From NCBI GenBank assembly GCA_947487325.1, contig CANKWG010000044.1, positions 1 to 12,497 of the forward strand: a stretch of 12,497 bases of DNA, in the 5' to 3' direction. The notes beneath the pieces are model-generated. The model did not search any database, had not been told where the DNA came from, and was given only the letters and a program-made list of their open reading frames with translations. This DNA is from Oxalobacteraceae bacterium. Its GTDB lineage: Bacteria > Pseudomonadota > Gammaproteobacteria > Burkholderiales > Burkholderiaceae_D. Below are positions 1 through 7,119 of this stretch, piece after piece; within the stretch, counting starts at the first letter, position 1; each line of letters opens with the position of its first letter. The translations under genes and the position numbers were made by a program.

Positions 1-2317
1 CAGGCGGGTACGGCTGGATCAAATCGCTAATGTTTACGACACCGTCGCCGAGCCACGCGCCATCGCTACCCAAGATGGCAAATTGGTGGTTGGCTTCGAA
101 GTTTCGCGCACCAAGGGCTACGGTGAATTGATGGTGGCGCAAGGTATTCGCGAGGTGGTGGATAAGCTTCGGGCAGATAATCCTAATCTGCGTATTGCGG
201 AGGTCATCGATAACGCGCAACCGGTTGAAGAGAACTACCAAGGCTCAATGATTCTGCTGTACGAAGGCGCGCTGTTGGCGGTGCTGGTGGTGCTCTGGTT
301 TTTGCGTGATTGGCGTGCGACTTTGGTGGCGGCATCCGCTTTGCCGCTGTCGGTGATCCCGACCTTTCTGGCAATGTCATGGTTTGGCTACACCATCAAT
401 ACCGTAACCTTGCTTTCATTAGCGCTGGTGGTCGGTGTACTGGTGGATGACGCGATTGTCGAGATCGAAAACATTGCGCGACACCTGCAAATGGGTAAGA
501 CACCCATGCAAGCCGCACTCGAAGCTGCGGATGAAATCGGTATGGCAGTGATTGCAACCACGTTTACCTTGGTCGCGGTGTTCTTGCCGACCGCATTCAT
601 GGGTGGTGTGCCGGGCTTGTTCTTCAAACAGTTTGGTTGGACTGCCGCCGTGGCCGTGTTGTCGTCGTTGGTGGTGGCGCGCTTATTGACGCCAATGATG
701 TCGGCCTATTTGCTCAAGCCGGCGAAGCATGTGGAGCAGAAAGATGGCTGGCTGATGCGTAGCTACCTGCGCATCATGCGCTGGTGCCTACGTTATCGAT
801 GGGTGACGGCGATTGCCTCGGCATTGTTTTTTGTGGCTTCGTTGTCGCTGGTGCCCTTGCTGCCGACTGGCTTTATACCGCCATCTGATCGCGGACAAAC
901 GCAGATCACGGTCGAGCTGCCGCCGGGCAGTACCTTGGCAGAGACCACTTCAGTGGCCGAGCAGGCAAGACTCGCCGCGATGAAAGTCAAAGGTGTCGAG
1001 AGTATCTTCAGCTCTATCGGCGGTGGTTCCAGTGGTGACGCATTCGTTCCTGGCGCTGCGGCCGAAGCGCGACGCGCTGTACTGACGCTGAACATAATTC
1101 ACCGTGATAAGCGCGCTGAATCACTTCAAGATCTTGAGGATCAGCTGCGCGCCAAGCTGGATGAAATTGCAGGTGCGCGCTTTACCGTCGGCCCGCCGGA
1201 TACTGGCGTCAAGATGCAGCTGGTCTTGAAAAGTGATGATCCGTTGGCGCTCGCGACGGCGGCACGTAGTCTCGAGCGCGAGTTACGGACGCTGAATGGT
1301 ATCGGTAATGTCAACTCAAGCGCATCGCTGGTCCGACCCGAGATCATCGTTCGACCCGATGCCGCGCGCGCTGCCGACCTCGGTGTGACCACTGCGAGCA
1401 TTGCAGAGACGGTTCGTGTTGCTACAACAGGTGACTATGACATCAACCTGCCTAAGTTGAATCTATCAGAACGTCAGGTGCCGATTCGCGTCAAGTTGCC
1501 CAATGATGTGCGCGCTGATCTGGCAGCGATAGAACGCCTATCGGTACCGGGACGACAGGGTCCTGTGATGTTGGGTACGGTTGCCAGCGTTAGCATGGAC
1601 AGCGGTCCAGCACAAATCGACAGACTGAACCGTAGCCGCAATGTCACCTTGGAGGTGGAATTAGGAAGTCGCTCGCTGGGTGAATTGAATGAAGAAGCGC
1701 GTGCACTACCCAGCATGAAAAACCTGCCGCCCTCGGTCACGATTGCTGAGCTAGGTGATGCGCAAGAAATGCAGGCGCTGTTCGAGAGCTTCGGCATCGC
1801 CATGCTGATTGGCGTGCTCTGCATCTATGGGGTGCTGGTGCTGCTATTCCACGATTTCATGCAGCCGCTGACAATTCTCGCAGCGCTGCCGCTGTCGATA
1901 GGTGGTGCTTTCGTTGGTCTGCTGGTCACTCACAAAGCATTGTCGATGCCATCCATGATCGGGTTGATCATGCTGATGGGTATCGTGACCAAGAACTCTA
2001 TTCTGCTGGTTGATTATGTGATTCTCGCGCGCGGCGCGGGCATGTCGAGGTTCGACGCACTGGTAGACGCTTGCCACAAGCGTAGCCGCCCGATTCTGAT
2101 GACCACGATTGCGATGGGTGCGGGGATGATGCCGTTAGCGCTTGGCTTCGGCGCTGACCCAAGTTTCCGTTCACCTATGGCGGTCACGGTAATCGGCGGC
2201 TTGATCACCTCTACCTTGTTATCTCTGCTGGTGGTACCTGCTGTCTATACCTTCGTCGATGATGCTCAAGGTCTTCTGCGGAGACTCAGCCAAACCATTC
2301 GGCGTAAAGCGGCTTAG
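1..2317 (+). CDS. RND efflux transporter, inner-membrane subunit (AcrB/HAE-1 type), 5'-partial
   Basis: This is the proton-driven inner-membrane pump of a tripartite RND efflux system, which passes substrates to a periplasmic adaptor and an outer-membrane channel. The frame is open from base 2, reading RRVRLDQIANVYDTVAEPRA, so about 770 residues are visible of the ~1020-1050 usual for the family; the start lies upstream, and the TTG at 83 is not a real start. The window begins in the first porter domain, just before TM2. The TM4 motif GVLVDDAIVEIEN carries the paired aspartates of the proton relay (codons 446-451), and the matching TM10 lysine is in GIVTKNSILLVDY (codon 1991-1993). A second porter/docking region lies between the two membrane halves, and the C-terminal TM cluster ends in a short basic tail. 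Nothing in the visible part predicts the substrate. The adaptor gene is presumably upstream. The downstream neighbour converges, 48 bp away. Confidence 0.95.
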   Translation, partial: RRVRLDQIANVYDTVAEPRAIATQDGKLVVGFEVSRTKGYGELMVAQGIREVVDKLRADNPNLRIAEVIDNAQPVEENYQGSMILLYEGALLAVLVVLWFLRDWRATLVAASALPLSVIPTFLAMSWFGYTINTVTLLSLALVVGVLVDDAIVEIENIARHLQMGKTPMQAALEAADEIGMAVIATTFTLVAVFLPTAFMGGVPGLFFKQFGWTAAVAVLSSLVVARLLTPMMSAYLLKPAKHVEQKDGWLMRSYLRIMRWCLRYRWVTAIASALFFVASLSLVPLLPTGFIPPSDRGQTQITVELPPGSTLAETTSVAEQARLAAMKVKGVESIFSSIGGGSSGDAFVPGAAAEARRAVLTLNIIHRDKRAESLQDLEDQLRAKLDEIAGARFTVGPPDTGVKMQLVLKSDDPLALATAARSLERELRTLNGIGNVNSSASLVRPEIIVRPDAARAADLGVTTASIAETVRVATTGDYDINLPKLNLSERQVPIRVKLPNDVRADLAAIERLSVPGRQGPVMLGTVASVSMDSGPAQIDRLNRSRNVTLEVELGSRSLGELNEEARALPSMKNLPPSVTIAELGDAQEMQALFESFGIAMLIGVLCIYGVLVLLFHDFMQPLTILAALPLSIGGAFVGLLVTHKALSMPSMIGLIMLMGIVTKNSILLVDYVILARGAGMSRFDALVDACHKRSRPILMTTIAMGAGMMPLALGFGADPSFRSPMAVTVIGGLITSTLLSLLVVPAVYTFVDDAQGLLRRLSQTIRRKAA

Positions 2318-2365
2318 CCAAGAGCGTATTCAGTATGTTCACCCGTACGATGTGCCGAGTACGAT

Positions 2366-3127
2366 TCAATAAGTCGCTCGCCCACCACTCAGATCAAACA
2401 CCGCACCCGTGGTGAATGAGCATTCTTCGGTACAAAGCCAGGCCACCATTGCGGCGATTTCTTCCGGAGTACCAAAACGTCCCATCGGTATCTTGCTGAG
2501 CATGTAGGCAATATGCTCAGCAGAGTTCTGATCCAGAATGGCCGTCTTCACTGCAGCAGGGGTAACACAGTTGACGCAGATGCCGGTGTCGGCCAGTTCT
2601 TTGCCCAACGATTTGGTCAGGCCAATCACGGCGGCCTTGCTCGCGCTATAGGCGCTGGCATTCGGATTGCCTTCTTTGCCCGCTACCGAGGCGATGTTCA
2701 CGATGCGACCGTAATTTCGTTCACGCATACCGGGTACCAACTCGCGGCAGCAGAGAAAGGTGCCATTGAGATTGATGTCGATGATCTGCTCCCACGCATC
2801 GATCGGGTACTCCCAGAGCTTGGCATTGACTCCGCTGATACCGGCGGAATTCACCAGAATGTCGACCGGGGCGATCGCTTGCGTGTGGCGGGCTGCTTCA
2901 GCCACGGAGGCATGCGAAGCAACATCGACCGTAAAGGTATTGACCACGCTACCAGCAGCGTTGGATTGCAGACTGTGCGCCGCCTGTTCCAGACCTTTGG
3001 GATCGCGATCCCAGAGTGTGAGTCTGGCGCCCGAAGCCAGCAGGCGGTTCGCTATAGCGAAGCCCAAGCCGGATGCGGCACCGGTAACGACTGCGTGACG
3101 CTGCTGAAGGTTCAATTGATTCGTCAT
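2366..3127 (-). CDS. SDR-family NAD(P)-dependent oxidoreductase
   Basis: This is a classical short-chain dehydrogenase of 253 residues, cytosolic, expected to oxidise or reduce a hydroxyl/keto group with NAD(P). The cofactor motif TGAASGLG is at residues 15-22. An acidic D40 at the end of beta-2 (LWDRD) suggests NAD(H). The NSAG motif is at 93-96, and the catalytic set is S147, Y160 and K164 (YSASK). The C-terminal FDLSGGRATY ending recalls SDRs of sugar-acid catabolism such as 2-keto-3-deoxy-fuconate/rhamnonate dehydrogenases, but this is recollection of family style, not proof. I chose the ATG at 3127 over one at 3157 because it overlaps the upstream caspase-fold gene's stop as ATGA and places the Rossmann motif at the usual distance. 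A weak GGTGA lies just upstream. The ATGA overlap suggests translational coupling. Its link to the lipoprotein is unknown. Confidence 0.93.
   Translation of the reverse strand: MTNQLNLQQRHAVVTGAASGLGFAIANRLLASGARLTLWDRDPKGLEQAAHSLQSNAAGSVVNTFTVDVASHASVAEAARHTQAIAPVDILVNSAGISGVNAKLWEYPIDAWEQIIDINLNGTFLCCRELVPGMRERNYGRIVNIASVAGKEGNPNASAYSASKAAVIGLTKSLGKELADTGICVNCVTPAAVKTAILDQNSAEHIAYMLSKIPMGRFGTPEEIAAMVAWLCTEECSFTTGAVFDLSGGRATY
3124..3127 (-). promoter_or_regulatory. ATGA stop/start overlap (translational coupling)
   Basis: On the minus strand the TGA stop of the caspase-fold lipoprotein gene (3126-3124) shares bases with the ATG of the SDR gene (3127-3125). This arrangement is typical of coupled translation within one mRNA. 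It fixes the SDR start and makes a shared transcript very likely. Confidence 0.85.
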
Positions 3128-5589
3128 GGTTTCACCGTATCGATTTTGCCTAGCCATAATGGCTTTTGGCGGTAATCGGGTCCAAGCGAAATAGCATCGC
3201 GTTGCACAGCATTGCTGACTAGACTGAAGCGGTCTGGTATCAAGCTGCCAGTCTTCGCCATCTCTTGCAGCAGGTAATATGAAAACAAACGATGTCCGCG
3301 TCCACGTAGTGCGTTAGCGAAATCGGACGGTCCACCCGCAGCGAGCACCGTCAGGCGTGTGTCTTGCGGAGGCGTCACCCCATCACGTGAGACGGGAATC
3401 ACCGGCGCGACATCTTTGTAGATCAGCTTGTTACCTTCGGAGCGGCCAGAGAAACACGTATCGAGTACAACAACGATCTGCTTGGCATTACTGCGCAGCA
3501 GAGTTTGATAGAACTCATCTAGCCTGAAAGCAGGATCATCGAGGCTACCATCCGAGGCATCCTGAGGGATCAACACCGTGTGCTTGCCATCACGTGTCGG
3601 TGCCGCATGACCTGCGTAGTAAACAATCAATCGGTCTTTGTTCGTCAGGCGACCCGCCATAGAGCGCAGGCGCGTCATCATGCGCACACCGGTCGCATCA
3701 TCATTGATGAGGCTGATCATCTGGTCTGGTGGGATGCCGAATTGTTTGCGCACCAGCTCAGCGAAACTCCTTGCGGAGCGGTCTGCAAATGCCACACGCG
3801 GCAGATCATCATAGGAGGCAATGCCAACTACGACCGCATACGTATTTCCTGTAACCGGAGCTGACGGAATCTTTGCAATGACGTCGCTCAGATCGTCCTT
3901 GTATTCGCCTTCATCCATGGTTTTCAGGCGGGTTTCAAGCTGACGAATCTCTTCGTTCAGCCTTTCTTTTTCGGCGCTGACCTGCTGTCGCTGTCGCACA
4001 TCATCACGCAGCTCCTCGAGTCGCTCGCGCAGCTTGCGGCTTTCAATATCGTCTGTCAGCACCAGTGATTGTGTCGAGACGGTACCGCCATCAATTTTCC
4101 GCAGTGGCTTCAAGTTTCCGACCTGTCCTGCTTCCAGCTTTACGGTGTCCAGTGCCGCGAGTTCAACGTTGTCAATGAATTGCATGGCCAGCACTTGGTC
4201 ACCCACCATCAAGTGACCCGACACTGGGCGTATGGATTTGTCACCTAAGGCCATGCGCAGGAAGGGGCGTGCGCGACTCATTAATTGCTTGAGTCGTCGA
4301 CCCTGATCCGAATCGATATTGTCTTGCGTCACCATCGTAAATGACACGGGTGCGCGATCCGGTTGCGTTGAGCCCGCGACCGTAATGATGAAGCGTTTTA
4401 GATCGGCGTCATAGACAACGTTCTTTACCTCGGGTTCGCCCGCCATTTCAGAAAGACTGTCACTGATCGACTGCAGCACTAGAGGGCGTGGCAATGTTTT
4501 CGGCAGGCTGTCCTGGAACTCGCGCAATTTGCGGTTGAGCTGCTCAATCCGACGGTTGTAAGCCGCTAGCTTGGCTTCTTCGCTGGCGCGCGTGGCTCGC
4601 ACGCGTTCATTGAACGCTGCAGTGGATTCGAATTCGTCTCGCGTCAGTGTGACTTCGGGTGGTGGCCTCGATGCTTCTATCTCGCGTTTTTCGCGACGCA
4701 AATCCTCTGGCAATTCTGCAAGACGCTGCATCTGGGTTTCGCCACGCTTTTGTGCTGCCGCCGCGATATCTTTCCAGGCGACCGTGCGTGGTCGGCTGCT
4801 ACCCGCCTTGCGGCTCCGCGCTCCGATAAGATCTGAGTCCGCAACCCAGACTAAATCGGGGCTTCTGCGATATTCCGCGAGCAATCGCCAGCTCTCTGGC
4901 GCCTTGAATTCGAGCGGGGTCCGTGCCAGCGGGCCGGAAACGCTTGCATTGACAACACAATTTTTGCAAACCACCGAAAGACTATTCAGGTTGCCGGACT
5001 GAGTAAACGCGTCGAAGAGTTCGTTACCGATATCAATCGATCCTGAGCCCTGGGCATCGAGTTGTATTTCACGCCGGATCGTGGTCTTCAGTCCGCTAAT
5101 TTCGATTTGCGCACTTTTCATCGGAATCGTGACCCACTCAGTGCGGCCAGTGGGAGTGGCGCGATCGCGATCCGGCTCTTCGCTGAGTACCTGCGCACTC
5201 GTCTCATGACCGAAAGTGTCTTTCAAAAAATTCTTCGGAGCGAGTAGTGGATACAAGCCAATCGTGAATGTAGCGGCTAGCGTAGAACCAACAGGATTGG
5301 CACGTTTGCCCGTGACCTCGCTGCGTTGTACGATGGGTGCCTCAAATTCTGGTGCGTTGATTTTTTCTCTCAGAGCAAAAGTCAGCACACCGCGCTGATC
5401 GACGTACGCGGATTCAAAACCCTGAGTTTTTGTGCTGGCCGCGTTTGGATTCAGGTAGCGAGTTTTTCCTGTGACTTTGCTAACCTGGTTGGTGTAATCA
5501 CCACCACAGGCGGTCAGTCCGAGGACTGTCACGAGCAGAATACAAAATGAAGACGCGAATCGCGGCGGCAGTACATTGACGGCGTTCAT
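3124..5589 (-). CDS. caspase-fold (peptidase C14) lipoprotein with coiled coils
   Basis: An 821-residue protein with an N-terminal lipoprotein signal: hydrophobic residues 15-25, then the lipobox LTAC with the acylated Cys at 28, followed by GGD. G29-G30-D31 do not settle inner versus outer membrane, though D31 is not at the +2 position. The middle (about 60-270) has no fold I recognise. Residues 283-360 are highly charged and helical and include a DEFESTAAFNERV stretch, a motif style common in bacterial periplasmic proteins. Residues 515-560 form a second likely coiled coil. The C-terminal caspase domain starts at TYAVVVGIASYDD (583) and has the catalytic His661 in VYYAGH (next residue Ala, not the usual Gly) and Cys712 in LDTCFSGR, so it appears catalytically intact. 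The substrate is unknown; the lipobox places it in the envelope, facing the periplasm. A TATAAT lies about 80 bp upstream of the ATG at 5589. No clear ribosome-binding site is seen. Confidence 0.92.
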   Translation of the reverse strand: MNAVNVLPPRFASSFCILLVTVLGLTACGGDYTNQVSKVTGKTRYLNPNAASTKTQGFESAYVDQRGVLTFALREKINAPEFEAPIVQRSEVTGKRANPVGSTLAATFTIGLYPLLAPKNFLKDTFGHETSAQVLSEEPDRDRATPTGRTEWVTIPMKSAQIEISGLKTTIRREIQLDAQGSGSIDIGNELFDAFTQSGNLNSLSVVCKNCVVNASVSGPLARTPLEFKAPESWRLLAEYRRSPDLVWVADSDLIGARSRKAGSSRPRTVAWKDIAAAAQKRGETQMQRLAELPEDLRREKREIEASRPPPEVTLTRDEFESTAAFNERVRATRASEEAKLAAYNRRIEQLNRKLREFQDSLPKTLPRPLVLQSISDSLSEMAGEPEVKNVVYDADLKRFIITVAGSTQPDRAPVSFTMVTQDNIDSDQGRRLKQLMSRARPFLRMALGDKSIRPVSGHLMVGDQVLAMQFIDNVELAALDTVKLEAGQVGNLKPLRKIDGGTVSTQSLVLTDDIESRKLRERLEELRDDVRQRQQVSAEKERLNEEIRQLETRLKTMDEGEYKDDLSDVIAKIPSAPVTGNTYAVVVGIASYDDLPRVAFADRSARSFAELVRKQFGIPPDQMISLINDDATGVRMMTRLRSMAGRLTNKDRLIVYYAGHAAPTRDGKHTVLIPQDASDGSLDDPAFRLDEFYQTLLRSNAKQIVVVLDTCFSGRSEGNKLIYKDVAPVIPVSRDGVTPPQDTRLTVLAAGGPSDFANALRGRGHRLFSYYLLQEMAKTGSLIPDRFSLVSNAVQRDAISLGPDYRQKPLWLGKIDTVKP

Positions 5590-5668
5590 GATGAAGATTT
5601 TATGGGTTGGCTAGCGTTGCAGAATCATGACGCGCCCTGCGGTAGAGCAGACCGCGCGTAGCAGGATG

Positions 5669-5674
5669 ATTATA
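5669..5674 (-). promoter_or_regulatory. putative -10 box of the caspase-fold gene
   Basis: Read on the minus strand this is a perfect TATAAT, 79 bp upstream of the ATG at 5589, which predicts a 5' leader of about 70 nt. The -35 region at the matching distance is poor (near ATACAG), as is often seen for activator-dependent promoters. The 21-bp palindrome at 5736-5756 would be centred roughly 80-85 bp upstream of the expected transcript start. Confidence 0.45.
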
Positions 5675-5735
5675 AGAAATTGTAAGGATACGCTGTATCG
5701 ATAGTTTCGGCGCCAAGCCAGTTTTATTGAGACGA

Positions 5736-5756
5736 ATATTTTCAAATTGAAAATAT
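5736..5756. promoter_or_regulatory. 21-bp perfect palindrome, probable operator
   Basis: The left arm ATATTTTCAA and right arm TTGAAAATAT are exact reverse complements around a single central A. It lies in the divergent spacer upstream of the caspase-fold gene promoter and of the small membrane protein gene. There is no GC-rich stem or T-tract that would make it a terminator, so a binding site for a dimeric transcription factor is the best reading. The cognate regulator is not known. Confidence 0.55.
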
Positions 5757-5897
5757 CACCTTTTGCTCACCCGTAAGTATCTGCGAATTGACGTTATTTT
5801 TAATATGATAACCATCGTCGTGCCCGACTGCTGCTATATTCAATTTTTTAATAGCTGACGGCATTTTCGCTTCGGCGCTGATATTTTTTTGCTATCC

Positions 5898-6101
5898 ATG
5901 GACGATGCACGTTTCAACCACGCCCTTAATGAACTGAAATCCGCCAAAGAGCGACTCGCGTCCCTCGAGCGGGATCAGGTTGCGCTGGCCGATAGGATCG
6001 CGGCGGCGCGCCGCGCTCAGCGGCGCATTGGTTTCTATCTTTTCGGTTTGGTCACTCTGTTTGCCTTGGTAATGGCCGGAGCCTTCACCTTGCTGCTTTG
6101 A
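5898..6101 (+). CDS. small coiled-coil, C-terminal membrane-anchored protein (hypothetical)
   Basis: A 67-codon ORF (66 residues plus stop) I do not recognise as a named family. Residues 1-45 are charged and helical with heptad-like leucine/alanine spacing (LKSAKERLASLERDQVALADRI), a likely short coiled coil. A basic cluster RRAQRR follows, then one hydrophobic segment IGFYLFGLVTLFALVMAGAF that runs to the C-terminus, so it should sit as a single-pass protein with its N-terminus in the cytoplasm. I took the ATG at 5898; a TTG three codons earlier is possible. No good ribosome-binding site precedes either. Support for it being real comes from the sensible two-part architecture and GC-rich third codon positions right after an AT-rich spacer. 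It converges with the LysR-type gene, 36 bp away. Confidence 0.65.
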   Translation: MDDARFNHALNELKSAKERLASLERDQVALADRIAAARRAQRRIGFYLFGLVTLFALVMAGAFTLLL

Positions 6102-6137
6102 TTGGTGAGGCTGTGCTTCAGATTTTCAGTCAGAGAC

Positions 6138-7034
6138 TCAGCGCCAAAGCGTCGAACTCTTGAGTAAATGATCGCGGAAGATTGTCGCAATCGGCGACAA
6201 CTGCTTGCCCTTGTGGTGCACTACATGCCATTGCGATTGCAGAGGAAAGCCTCTGATGTTCAATACAACCACGCCATGTCCTGACGCCTGTCCCTGCAGT
6301 GCATGTTGCGAAATCACGGCTACACCCAGACCACCTGCCACGGCTTCCCGAATCGCTTCATTGCTGCCAAGTTCCAGCTTCATCTCTGGGTTGAATCGCA
6401 GGCTGCGAAAATGTGCATCAGTGGCCATGCGGGTTCCAGAGCCGGGTTCGCGCAGAATAAAACGGTTTGTGGCTAGCTCACGCAACTCCATAGGATCGCG
6501 ATTGACGCGGTGCTTTTTACGGGGGCCTATCACTACGAGTGGGTTGGGCATGAACACCTGATCTTCAAGATCGAACGTGGTGGGTGGCATGGACATAATG
6601 TAGAGATCATCGAGGTTATCCGCCAGCCGGCTGACAACGCCATCGCGGTTGAGTACTTCCAGTGAAATATCGATGGCGGGATATTTTTCGCAGAAGCTAC
6701 CGAGCATACGAGGTACGAAATACTTCGCTGTGCTGACCACCGCTACTTTCAGACGGCCTCGCGTCAGGCCCTTGAGACCATCGATTTTTTGTTCAAATGC
6801 TTCCCACTCGGCCGACATCGCGCGTGCGGTACGGGCGAGTTCTTTACCGGCTTCGGTCAAGTGAACCCGTTTGCCTATCACTTCGTATAAAGGCATACCA
6901 ACCGCATTTGCGGCCTCGCGCAGCTGCATGGAAGCGGTGGGTTGAGTCACATGGGTCGCGCGCGCTGCGGCACTGATGCTGCCCGTATCGGCCAGTGCCA
7001 GCACCAGTCGTAGCTGCCTGAAAGTCATATTCAT
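6138..7034 (-). CDS. LysR-family transcriptional regulator, CbbR/CmpR type
   Basis: A 298-residue LysR-type regulator of normal length. The N-terminal winged helix-turn-helix spans about residues 4-62 (SISAAARATHVTQPTASMQL), and the phrase GMPLYEVIGKRVHLTEAG is the signature style of CbbR/CmpR proteins, which control CO2-fixation and inorganic-carbon uptake genes. The effector-binding domain runs from about 93 to 296 and includes NRDGVVSRLADNLDDLYIMSMPP, again CbbR-like. It is divergent from the bicarbonate permease gene across an 85-bp spacer carrying a TTA-N7-TAA palindrome, so by family habit it should control that gene and itself. The start could be the ATG at 7034 or the one at 7028; neither has a clear ribosome-binding site. 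The effector is unknown; NADPH, RuBP and phosphoglycolate are known for relatives. Confidence 0.92.
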   Translation of the reverse strand: MNMTFRQLRLVLALADTGSISAAARATHVTQPTASMQLREAANAVGMPLYEVIGKRVHLTEAGKELARTARAMSAEWEAFEQKIDGLKGLTRGRLKVAVVSTAKYFVPRMLGSFCEKYPAIDISLEVLNRDGVVSRLADNLDDLYIMSMPPTTFDLEDQVFMPNPLVVIGPRKKHRVNRDPMELRELATNRFILREPGSGTRMATDAHFRSLRFNPEMKLELGSNEAIREAVAGGLGVAVISQHALQGQASGHGVVVLNIRGFPLQSQWHVVHHKGKQLSPIATIFRDHLLKSSTLWR

Positions 7035-7039
7035 CGTAT

Positions 7040-7054
7040 TTTATCTATGATAAA
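7040..7054. promoter_or_regulatory. probable CbbR/CmpR-type operator
   Basis: A perfect inverted repeat TTTATC-TAT-GATAAA contains TTA-N7-TAA, the core described for CmpR/CbbR-family regulators and a T-N11-A type LysR box. It sits 6 bp upstream of the regulator's ATG and 65 bp upstream of the permease ATG, in the expected place for autoregulation and divergent control. Confidence 0.6.
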
Positions 7055-7061
7055 TAACGTA

Positions 7062-7073
7062 AAAATCGATTTT
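7062..7073. promoter_or_regulatory. second palindrome in the regulator/permease spacer
   Basis: AAAATCGATTTT is a perfect 12-bp palindrome 8 bp from the TTTATC/GATAAA site, on the permease side. LysR regulators often contact a recognition site plus a weaker activation site about 20 bp downstream, and this could be the latter, although it does not carry the same half-site. Confidence 0.3.
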
Positions 7074-7108
7074 ACTCGATTATTAAAAATGCTTATCCTT
7101 CGCGCCAT

Positions 7109-7115
7109 AAGGAGG
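7109..7115 (+). promoter_or_regulatory. strong ribosome-binding site of the permease gene
   Basis: AAGGAGG, a near-complete anti-16S match, lies 4 bp before the ATG at 7120. It decides the permease start and makes an out-of-frame ATG at 7116 irrelevant. It is the strongest site of its kind seen in this window. Confidence 0.85.
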
Positions 7116-7119
7116 ATGT

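Larger units (their letters stand above)
5590..5897. other. AT-rich divergent intergenic region
   Basis: This 308-bp spacer between the leftward caspase-fold gene and the rightward small membrane protein gene holds no convincing ORF. The half nearest the lipoprotein gene (5590-5680) contains its TATAAT. The central and right parts (about 5720-5895) are clearly AT-rich compared with neighbouring genes and contain the 21-bp palindrome at 5736-5756 and several A/T runs. I see no convincing -35/-10 pair for the plus-strand gene. Confidence 0.6.

Noticed and set aside
83..85. TTG at 83 as start of the RND transporter gene
   Set aside because: The frame is open back to base 2 and the upstream residues continue the RND porter-domain sequence, so the gene starts outside the window.
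2344..2363. CGTAC/GTACG inverted repeat between the RND and SDR genes as terminator
   Set aside because: Only a 5-bp stem with a 10-nt loop and no T-tract; too weak to call.
3128..3157. ATG at 3157 as SDR start, adding ten residues
   Set aside because: It would overlap the caspase-fold gene by 34 bp and pushes the Rossmann motif away from the N-terminus; the ATG at 3127 forms an ATGA overlap and fits the family.
2513..3175. 220-codon plus-strand ORF over the SDR gene
   Set aside because: It is the antisense of a well-conserved SDR with all motifs; its own translation has no recognisable features.
4571..5002. 143-codon plus-strand ORF inside the caspase-fold gene
   Set aside because: Ser/Arg-rich low-complexity translation opposite a coherent lipoprotein ORF; an antisense shadow.
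5788..5809. TTGACG ... TATGAT as a promoter for the small membrane protein gene
   Set aside because: The hexamers are only 10 bp apart, too close for a sigma-70 promoter.
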